From: Jiangella mangrovi
Lineage (GTDB): Bacteria; Actinomycetota; Actinomycetes; Jiangellales; Jiangellaceae
DNA length: 64,000 nt
Direction of reading: 5' to 3'
Assembly (NCBI RefSeq): GCF_014204975.1
Contig: NZ_JACHMM010000001.1
Coordinates: 6,076,037-6,140,036 of the forward strand
Shown: piece by piece, positions 58,219 to 64,000 of the stretch
How the letters are laid out: each line of letters opens with the position of its first letter
How positions within the stretch are numbered: the stretch's first letter is position 1
The notes under the pieces: model-generated
Databases searched by the model: none
Seen by the model: the letters and a program-made list of their open reading frames with translations, nothing else
What the model was told of the DNA's origin: nothing
Translations under genes and position numbers: made by a program

Positions 58219-59772
58219 TCAGCCCTTGGTGTCGGTGAGGTCGACGAAGTCGCGGGCGTCCGTGACCAGGCCGGTGATGCGCTTGTCCAGCGCGAACAGT
58301 GACGGCACGGTGGAGATGCCGATCGCCCACGCCTCGTCGATGAGGGTGCTGTTCAGCGCCGCGTAGGCGGCCTGCTGGTCCTCGGGTGTCATGGCGGTCC
58401 CGGCCGCGCCGACCGCTTCGACGTACGCGGGCGGCACGGCGGCGCCGAACGTGGTGTTCGCCTCGGTGGTCAGCATCTGCCGGCCGCGGGCGATCAGCGA
58501 CGGGCTCTGCAGGTTGTTCGGCTGGTACGCGACGGTGCACTGCAGCTCGCTGGCGAACAGCGCCTCCAGGTACGCCGCCTCCTCCTGCGGCGCGATCTCC
58601 AGGTCGAACCCGATCTTCTTCAGGTCCGCCTGGATGATCTCGAGCGTCTGGACGGCGGGCGTCCCCGAGGCCACGCCGGCGACGGCGCTGGTGCCGCCGC
58701 CCGACTGCTCCAGCAGTGCCGCGGCCGCGTCCAGGTCGAAACCGTTCGAGTCGAGGTACGCCGGGTCGAACGCGGGCGAGGACGGCATGAACGCCGTGTA
58801 CACCGGGTCGCCGATGCCGAAGTTGACCTGCTCGAGGATGCGGTTCCGGTCGATCGCCCGCGCGAGCGCCTGCCGCAGGAGCTTGTTGTCGAACGGCGGG
58901 ATGATCGCGTTCATGAAGAACAGCGACATCCGGCCGTTGCCCTCCACCATGGTGAACCGGTCGCGCAGCCGGTCGGCATGGCGGAACCCGATGTACGCGG
59001 CGCCGTCGACCGAACCCGACTCGAGCCCGGCGACCAGCGCGTCCTCGTCGGTGAAGAACCGGTACTCCACTTCGTCCAGGAACGGCTTGCCGTCGTCGTA
59101 GAAGTCGGGGTTCTTCTCCAGGACCAGGCGCTGGTCGCGCCGGAAGTCCGCGAGCCGGAACGGGCCCGACCCGGCCGGCTCGCGCTCCAGTGCCGCGGGA
59201 GTGTTGCTGGCGGCCAGCACCAGCGGGAACGCGAACATCCAGTCGAGCACGAGCGACTCGGGCGTCGGCTGGTGGAAGTCCAGCCGCACGGTCCGCTCGT
59301 CGACCGCGGTCGCGGCGGCGATGAACGCGGTCGGCTGGGCGAGGGTGAACCCGGCGTCCGGGTCCTGCGCCCGGGTGACCCCGGTGACGACGTCGTCGGC
59401 GGTCACCGGCTCCCCGGAGTGGTAGGTCGCCTCGCGCAGGGTGATGGTGACCGACGTGCCGTCGGACGCGAGCTCCCACCTCTCCGCCCCGGCCGGAATG
59501 GGCTCGTAGGTGCCGTCCGGTGGATAGTCGAGCAGGTACGTGTAGAAGGAGTGGATGTGGATGTCGGTGTTCGTGAGGTAGGGATCGAACTGCATGATCT
59601 TCGTCGTGCCGAGCGTGATCCTGCCGGTCGTGCCGCCACCGGAGCTCTCGCTGCTGCCGGAGCCGCAGGCGCCGAGCAGCGGCGCGCCGGCGACCGCGCC
59701 GGCCGCGAGGAACCCGGCCCGCAGCAGCGTCCGGCGGGCGATCAGGCGGGACTGAATCGGCGAAGTGGGCAT
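58219..59772 (-). CDS. Peptide/opine-family ABC substrate-binding lipoprotein, probable sialic acid binder
   Basis: A 517-residue family 5 solute-binding protein. The N-terminus is Tat-like (ARRTLLRAGFLAAGAVAG) with lipobox LLGACG. Family blocks include TVTITLREATYHSGEPVTADDVV split over residues about 105-130, AGSGPFRLADF, LRQALARAIDRNRI and EIIQADLKKIGFDLEI. It is encoded with DppB/C/DF-type components and nanA, sulfatase and sialidase. SatABCD of Haemophilus ducreyi and the corynebacterial Sia system are sialic acid importers of this same transporter family, which makes sialic acid the best guess for the ligand. Confidence 0.85.
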   Translation of the reverse strand: MPTSPIQSRLIARRTLLRAGFLAAGAVAGAPLLGACGSGSSESSGGGTTGRITLGTTKIMQFDPYLTNTDIHIHSFYTYLLDYPPDGTYEPIPAGAERWELASDGTSVTITLREATYHSGEPVTADDVVTGVTRAQDPDAGFTLAQPTAFIAAATAVDERTVRLDFHQPTPESLVLDWMFAFPLVLAASNTPAALEREPAGSGPFRLADFRRDQRLVLEKNPDFYDDGKPFLDEVEYRFFTDEDALVAGLESGSVDGAAYIGFRHADRLRDRFTMVEGNGRMSLFFMNAIIPPFDNKLLRQALARAIDRNRILEQVNFGIGDPVYTAFMPSSPAFDPAYLDSNGFDLDAAAALLEQSGGGTSAVAGVASGTPAVQTLEIIQADLKKIGFDLEIAPQEEAAYLEALFASELQCTVAYQPNNLQSPSLIARGRQMLTTEANTTFGAAVPPAYVEAVGAAGTAMTPEDQQAAYAALNSTLIDEAWAIGISTVPSLFALDKRITGLVTDARDFVDLTDTKG

Positions 59773-59806
59773 GGCGATGCCTCCCGAGGTCGAGACGGAG
59801 TGGATC

Positions 59807-60754
59807 TCAGGTCAGCCGGATACGTGGATCGAGGACGGCGTAGAGCGTGTCCACGAAGAGGTTGAGCAGCAGGAACGTGGCCACCACGAACAGCACGCCG
59901 CCCTGGACGAGGGCATAGTCGCGTTCGCCGATCGCGGTGTAGAGCAGCCGGCCCAGTCCGGGGTAGTTGAAGACGGCTTCGATGACGACGGTGCCTCCGA
60001 GGAAGCTGCCGAGCTGGAGTCCGACGATGGTGACGGTGGGCAACGACGCGTTGCGCAGCGCGTGGCGGCGGATCACGTCGCGTTCCGGCACGCCCTTGGC
60101 GCGGGCGGTCCGGATGTAGTCCTTGCCCATGACCTCGCCCAGCGACGTGGCGAGGAAGCGGGCGGTGACGCTGGAGGTGTGCACGGCGACCGCGAGCGCC
60201 GGCAGGATCGTGGCCGTCGACGCGCCGCCCGGGTCCTGCCAGACCGGGATGAAGTCGCTCGACGCGGGCAGCCACTGTAGCTGCACGGCCAGCACGATGA
60301 TCAACAGCAGGCCGAGCCAGAACGTCGGCACCGCGAGGCCCGCGGTGAGGTAGCCCTGGAGTAGCCGGCCGGCCACCGAGTGCGGCCGCAGTGCCACGAC
60401 GATGCCGACCGGCACGGCGATGAGCAGCGTCAGCGCCATCGCGAACGCGGCCAGTTGCACCGTCGCGGGGATCCGGTCGAACAGCTCCCGGACCACCGGT
60501 TGTCCCGAGTAGTACGAGGCGCCGAGATCGCCGGAGACGGCGTGGCCGATCCACGACAAGTACTGCTCCACGACGGACCCGCCCAGGCCGAGCCGCTCGC
60601 GGGTCGCGCTCAGCTCCGCCTCGCTCGCGTCCGGACCGAGGAGCACCGACGCGGGGTCGCCTGGCAGCGCGAACGTGAACGCCCACACGGCGATCGAGCC
60701 GAGCAGCAGCACCACGGCGAACTGCAGCAGCCGGCGGATCAGGTGCCCGTACAT
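59807..60754 (-). CDS. Peptide-family ABC transporter permease, DppB-like (probable sialic acid importer)
   Basis: A 315-residue permease with an N-terminal anchor (LLQFAVVLLLGSIAVWAFTF) and five further spans. The family loop is TARAKGVPERDVIRRHALRNA, and the C-terminus FVDTLYAVLDPRIRL is typical of DppB. It abuts the DppC-type gene (stop 60755, start 60754) and precedes the binding-protein gene by 34 bp. It forms the channel with the DppC-like subunit. Confidence 0.9.
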   Translation of the reverse strand: MYGHLIRRLLQFAVVLLLGSIAVWAFTFALPGDPASVLLGPDASEAELSATRERLGLGGSVVEQYLSWIGHAVSGDLGASYYSGQPVVRELFDRIPATVQLAAFAMALTLLIAVPVGIVVALRPHSVAGRLLQGYLTAGLAVPTFWLGLLLIIVLAVQLQWLPASSDFIPVWQDPGGASTATILPALAVAVHTSSVTARFLATSLGEVMGKDYIRTARAKGVPERDVIRRHALRNASLPTVTIVGLQLGSFLGGTVVIEAVFNYPGLGRLLYTAIGERDYALVQGGVLFVVATFLLLNLFVDTLYAVLDPRIRLT

Positions 60755-61663
60755 CTAGACCGCACCTCCGGTCGTGATGCGCACCGCCGAGTAAGGGCTC
60801 GCGCCGCTCACCGCGAGCTGCAGGCCGCGCCCGATGCGGTCGAGACAGAAGACGGTCGCGACCAGGCAGAGCCCGGGGAACAACCCGTAGCTCGGGCTCT
60901 GGTAGAGGTAGGAGCGGGCTTCCTGGAGCATGCCGCCCCACGACGGCGCCGGTGGGGGCGTGCCCAGGCCGAGGAAGGCCAGGCCCGCCTCGACCACGAC
61001 CGCCATCGACGCGGTGACGACGAGCTGGATGACGATCGGGCCGAGCACGTTCGGCAGCACCGTCCGCAGCATCGTGTCCGGTGTGCTCGCCCCCATCCCC
61101 CGCGCGGCCAGTACGAAGTCGCGGTCCCGGATGCCGAGCGTGGCCACCCGGGTGAGCCGGGCGAACTCCGGCACCGCGCCGATCCCGATCGCGAGGATCA
61201 GGTTGAACCGGCCCGGACCCAACACGACGATCATGACCAGCGCCAGGAGGATCCCCGGCACCGCGAGCAGCAGGTCGACCAGGCGCATCGCGACCGCGTC
61301 GACCCACCGTCCGAGGTAGCCGGCGAGCAGCCCCAGCGGCACTCCGATGCCCGCGCCGACCGCCGCGGCGCCGGCGGCGGCGATGAGCGAGGCTCGGGCG
61401 CCGTAGATCAGGCGGGACAGGATGTCCCGGCCGAGCTGGTCGGTGCCGAGCAGGTGCGCGCCGGACGGGCCGAGCAGCGACTCGCCGTCCTGCGCGGCCG
61501 GGTCGAACGGCGCGATCAGCGGCGCGGCCATCGCGACCACGACCAGCAGGAGCATTCCCGTGGCCCCGACAACGGCCGACCGGGACCGGGCGAACCGGCG
61601 CAGCGACGCCAGGCGTCGGCGCGAGACCAGCGCGGAGCCGGACGGGTTCGGGGTGGTGCTCAT
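60755..61663 (-). CDS. Peptide-family ABC transporter permease, DppC-like
   Basis: A 302-residue permease with the DppC N-terminal anchor (RSRSAVVGATGMLLLVVVAM), HLLGTDQLGRDILSRLIYGAR and the coupling loop LAARGMGASTPDTMLRTVLPN. The ATG at 61663 overlaps the ATPase stop by 4 bp; a longer reading to 61771 overlaps that gene further and is rejected. Partner of the DppB-like permease. Confidence 0.9.
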   Translation of the reverse strand: MSTTPNPSGSALVSRRRLASLRRFARSRSAVVGATGMLLLVVVAMAAPLIAPFDPAAQDGESLLGPSGAHLLGTDQLGRDILSRLIYGARASLIAAAGAAAVGAGIGVPLGLLAGYLGRWVDAVAMRLVDLLLAVPGILLALVMIVVLGPGRFNLILAIGIGAVPEFARLTRVATLGIRDRDFVLAARGMGASTPDTMLRTVLPNVLGPIVIQLVVTASMAVVVEAGLAFLGLGTPPPAPSWGGMLQEARSYLYQSPSYGLFPGLCLVATVFCLDRIGRGLQLAVSGASPYSAVRITTGGAV

Positions 61664-63780
61664 CCGGCCACCTCCGGCGTCAGCTCCGCGAAGTGACAGG
61701 CCGTGTGGCCGCCGTCGACGAGCCGCAACGGCGGTTCCTTCTCCGCGCAGACGGCTGCGGCGATCGGGCACCGGGTCCGGAACCGGCAGCCCGAGGGCGG
61801 ATCCACCGGGCTGGGGACGTCGCCGCCCAGCGGTACCCGCTGCCGGTCAGCGCGGCCGACGGGATCGGGTACCGGCACCGAGGCCAGCAGGGCGCGGGTG
61901 TACGGGTGACGCGGGTCGTCGTATACCCGCCGCACCGATCCGGACTCGACGATCCGGCCGAGATACATCACCGCGACCTCGTCCGCGACCTGACGGATCA
62001 CCGCCAGGTCGTGGCTGACGAACAGGTACGCCATGGCGGACTCGCGCTGCAGGTCGGCCAGCAGGTTCAGCACCTGCGCCTGGACCGAGACGTCCAGCGC
62101 CGACACCGGCTCGTCGAGGATCAGCAGCCCCGGCCGCGACGCCAGCGCACGGGCGATCGCGACCCGCTGGCGCTGGCCGCCGGAGAACTGCGCCGGCAGA
62201 CGGTCGGCGTGCTCGGTGCGCAGGCCCACCCGGGTGAACAGCTCGGCCACCTGGCGCCGGCGCTGGTCCTGGGGCACACCCTGCAGGCGAAGCGGCTCGG
62301 CGACGTTGTCGCCGACGCTCAGTCGCGGGTTCAGCGACGCGTACGGGTCCTGGAACACCATCTGCGCGCGGCGCCGGATGCGCCGGAGCCGGGAGCGGCC
62401 GGCCATGCCGACGTCGTCGCCGTCGACCAGGACCCGCCCGCCGGTCGGCTCGACCAGACGCAGGACGAGTCGCGCCAGGGTGGTCTTGCCGCAGCCGGAC
62501 TCGCCGACGAGCCCCAGTGTCCTCCCGGCCGGGACCCGCAGCGAGACCCCGTCGACCGCGTGCACCCACGCCGACGGACGAGCGAACACGCCGGACCGCA
62601 CCGGGAACCGGGCCACGGCGTCCTGGACGTCGAGCACCGGCGCGGCCGGTTCGCCGGTGGGGTCCGACGCGTCCGGCGACCCGGCCGGCACGCCGACCGG
62701 CTGGGCGGCGAGCAGGCTCGCCGCCTCGTCCGGAAAGTGGCAGGCGCTGGTGCCGTCGTCGTCCGCCAGCGCCTCGGGCCGCACCTCGGTGCACACCGAA
62801 CGTCCGCGCGAGACCGGGCACCGCGGCGCGAAGGCGCACCCCGGCGGCAGCTCGCTCGGGTCCGGTGGCTGCCCCGGGATCGGGAGCAGGCGCTCGGACG
62901 CCGTGTCGAGCCGGGGCAGGGCGCCGAGCAGGGCCGCCGTATAGGGGTGTCGCGGCCGGGTGAAGATCCGGGTGACGTCGCCGGACTCGACGATGCGGCC
63001 GCCGTAGGTCACGCCGACCCGGTCGGCGGTCTCCGCCACCACGCCCAGGTCGTGGGTGATCAGCACCACGCCGGCACCGGTCTCCTGCCGCGCCACCCGC
63101 AGCAGGTCCAGGATCTGCGCCTGCACGCTGACGTCCAGCGCGGTGGTGGGCTCGTCCGCGATCAGCACCTTCGGGCGGTTGGCGATCGCCATCGCGATCA
63201 TCACGCGCTGGCACATGCCACCGGAGAACTGGTGCGGGTACTGGTCGTAGCGCGCCGCCGGATGAGGGACGCCCACCATACCGAGCAGGTCGACGACCCG
63301 GGCGCGCGCCCCGGCTGCGGTCAGGGCGCGGTCGTGCACCCGCAGCGTCTCGGCGATCTGATGACCGACCCGCTGGACCGGGTTCAGCGCCGAGATGGCG
63401 TCCTGGAAGATCATGGCGACGTCCCGGCCGAGCCGGCGTCGCAGCTCCGGCTCGGGCAGGGCGAGCAGGTCGACGCCGCCGAGCAGGGCCCGGCCGGACA
63501 CCCGGCGCAGGTTCGGTGTGCGCAGCAGACCCAGCGCGGCGAGTACCGACACGCTCTTGCCCGATCCGGTCTCCCCCACCACGCCGAGCGTCTCGCCCTC
63601 GAACACGTCGTAGCTCATGCCGTCGACCGCGCGGACCAGACCCGCCGGAGTCGCGAACTCGACGACCAGATCGCGCAGGCTCAGCACCGGCTGCCCGGCA
63701 CCGCCGCCGGCCGCGACCGGCGTGCCGTCACGGGGGGCGATCCCGTCCCGGGTCACGCCATCGAGGGCTCCACCAGACAC
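61660..63780 (-). CDS. Fused DppD-DppF ABC ATPase of the probable sialic acid importer
   Basis: A 706-residue protein with two complete ATPase units: Walker A GETGSGKS (about 69-76) and GESGCGKT (about 426-433), signatures FSGGMCQR and FSGGQRQR, Walker [13 protein letters not shown] and [12 protein letters not shown]. Each half ends in the oligopeptide-transporter Cys motif ([18 protein letters not shown]). A longer frame reaches 63882 but runs through the promoter; GTG 63780, with GAGGAGG six bases upstream, is the better start. It is first in the seven-gene minus-strand operon. Single-chain DppDF fusions are known in actinobacteria. Confidence 0.92.
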   Translation of the reverse strand: MSGGALDGVTRDGIAPRDGTPVAAGGGAGQPVLSLRDLVVEFATPAGLVRAVDGMSYDVFEGETLGVVGETGSGKSVSVLAALGLLRTPNLRRVSGRALLGGVDLLALPEPELRRRLGRDVAMIFQDAISALNPVQRVGHQIAETLRVHDRALTAAGARARVVDLLGMVGVPHPAARYDQYPHQFSGGMCQRVMIAMAIANRPKVLIADEPTTALDVSVQAQILDLLRVARQETGAGVVLITHDLGVVAETADRVGVTYGGRIVESGDVTRIFTRPRHPYTAALLGALPRLDTASERLLPIPGQPPDPSELPPGCAFAPRCPVSRGRSVCTEVRPEALADDDGTSACHFPDEAASLLAAQPVGVPAGSPDASDPTGEPAAPVLDVQDAVARFPVRSGVFARPSAWVHAVDGVSLRVPAGRTLGLVGESGCGKTTLARLVLRLVEPTGGRVLVDGDDVGMAGRSRLRRIRRRAQMVFQDPYASLNPRLSVGDNVAEPLRLQGVPQDQRRRQVAELFTRVGLRTEHADRLPAQFSGGQRQRVAIARALASRPGLLILDEPVSALDVSVQAQVLNLLADLQRESAMAYLFVSHDLAVIRQVADEVAVMYLGRIVESGSVRRVYDDPRHPYTRALLASVPVPDPVGRADRQRVPLGGDVPSPVDPPSGCRFRTRCPIAAAVCAEKEPPLRLVDGGHTACHFAELTPEVAG

Positions 63781-63820
63781 CGACGACCTCCTCGTCGCTC
63801 CACCGCGGACCGCAGTTTCT

Positions 63821-63836
63821 GCAAGATGTCCTACAG
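63821..63836. promoter_or_regulatory. GntR-type operator copy 1 (GCAAGATGTCCTACAG)
   Basis: GCAAGATGTCCTACAG recurs at 63879-63894 with a single mismatch. This copy overlaps the expected transcription start of the minus-strand operon. Binding by the GntR protein encoded at 63926 is inferred from adjacency. Confidence 0.6.
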
Positions 63837-63844
63837 TTTTCGCC

Positions 63845-63873
63845 ACCGTAGAGTCGACGCTTGATCGTGTCAA
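63845..63873 (-). promoter_or_regulatory. Promoter of the sialic acid operon
   Basis: On the minus strand TTGACA (63873-63868) and TACGGT (63850-63845) have a 17-base spacer. It lies between the two GntR-type repeats, giving a start near 63838, which rules out translation from 63882 and supports GTG 63780. Confidence 0.6.
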
Positions 63874-63878
63874 GGCTC

Positions 63879-63894
63879 GCAAGATATCCTACAG
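63879..63894. promoter_or_regulatory. GntR-type operator copy 2 (GCAAGATATCCTACAG)
   Basis: This second copy differs from the one at 63821 by one base and lies in the same orientation 58 bp away, just upstream of the minus-strand -35 and 32 bp before the GntR start. Two sites flanking the promoter would permit looping or joint control of both directions. Confidence 0.6.
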
Positions 63895-63925
63895 GTCAGC
63901 ACCGAAAGGGAGGGCGAGCCAGAAC

Positions 63926-64000
63926 GTGGCCACTCAGCGGAACGACGTGGAGCCAGACTTCCGGCGACTGGACGACAGGGCTCCGCTGCACCAGATCGTG
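63926..64000 (+). CDS. GntR-family regulator, N-terminal fragment (continues beyond window)
   Basis: Only the first 25 residues are in the window; they read VATQRNDVEPDFRRLDDR then APLHQIV. The ending matches the first helix (PLHxxI/V) that opens GntR winged-helix domains. GTG 63926 follows GGGAGGG by about a dozen bases, which is long, so the start is tentative. Its divergence from the sialic acid operon and the paired operators fit a NanR-like role. Confidence 0.5.
   Translation, partial: MATQRNDVEPDFRRLDDRAPLHQIV

Noticed and set aside
1-64000. CRISPR arrays, tRNA/rRNA genes, insertion sequences, integrases, attachment sites, origins or riboswitches
   Set aside because: No regularly spaced repeats, CCA-type cloverleaf sequences, transposase motifs or conserved leader structures were recognised in either strand; covariance-model searches were not possible here.

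Overview
The window is 64 kb of very high-GC, gene-dense DNA with GTG starts, 4-bp ATGA/GTGA gene overlaps, long shadow frames opposite real genes, Tat/lipobox secretion signals and many LacI/IclR/GntR regulators. This points to a filamentous or soil/plant-associated actinomycete; a Jiangella-like or Streptomyces-like genome would fit, but genus cannot be read from the sequence alone. No rRNA, tRNA, CRISPR array, transposase or phage gene was seen. 51 protein genes are called; the first (ThuA/glucose-sorbosone dehydrogenase/PKD protein) and the last (a GntR regulator) run off the window edges. No gene-free stretch exceeds 300 bases.

Layout. (1) 1-11.2 kb: a minus-strand operon starting with a Gfo/Idh/MocA oxidoreductase, followed by a complete LIV-type (branched-chain amino acid family) ABC transporter, a sugar-isomerase-like TIM barrel and the secreted ThuA protein, facing a XylR/AraC-type regulator. 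(2) 11.3-20.8 kb: a secreted esterase, an IclR regulator and a CUT1 sugar transporter operon that continues into a pentonate dehydratase, an FAH-family keto-deoxy-sugar-acid dehydratase and a 2-oxoglutarate semialdehyde dehydrogenase, i.e. the lower part of a non-phosphorylative pentose pathway ending in 2-oxoglutarate. (3) 20.8-32 kb: LacI, GH51 arabinofuranosidase, a second CUT1 transporter, a second LacI, a tandem-duplicated secreted feruloyl/acetyl-xylan-type esterase and a further esterase; four copies of an ACGTTGTA-type operator tie these together. (4) 32-33.3 kb: a six-helix membrane protein and a lower-GC small gene that may be an orphan immunity protein. (5) 33.3-53.8 kb: two paralogous LacI regulators, D-mannonate dehydratase, an FAD oxidoreductase, a third CUT1 transporter, three clan-A-like glycoside hydrolases, an SDR epimerase/dehydrogenase, a Tat-exported SGNH esterase and a coupled set of a signal-less solute-binding-like protein, a fused class I CoA-transferase, a CaiB/BaiF CoA-transferase and an SDR; TTCATGAAC operators sit in the three divergent promoters. 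(6) 53.8-64 kb: exo-sialidase, sulfatase, N-acetylneuraminate lyase and a peptide-family ABC transporter that is probably a sialic acid importer, facing a GntR gene across two direct-repeat operators.

Taken together this is a glycan-utilisation island: secreted hydrolases and esterases release sugars from plant (feruloylated arabinan/arabinoxylan, uronate-containing) and sialylated or sulfated glycans, dedicated ABC importers take up the products, and cytosolic enzymes carry them into central metabolism, each block under a local repressor. The least explained part, and the best candidate for something undescribed, is the coupled module at 47.6-53.8 kb, where a binding-protein fold without an export signal is welded to two CoA-transferase families.
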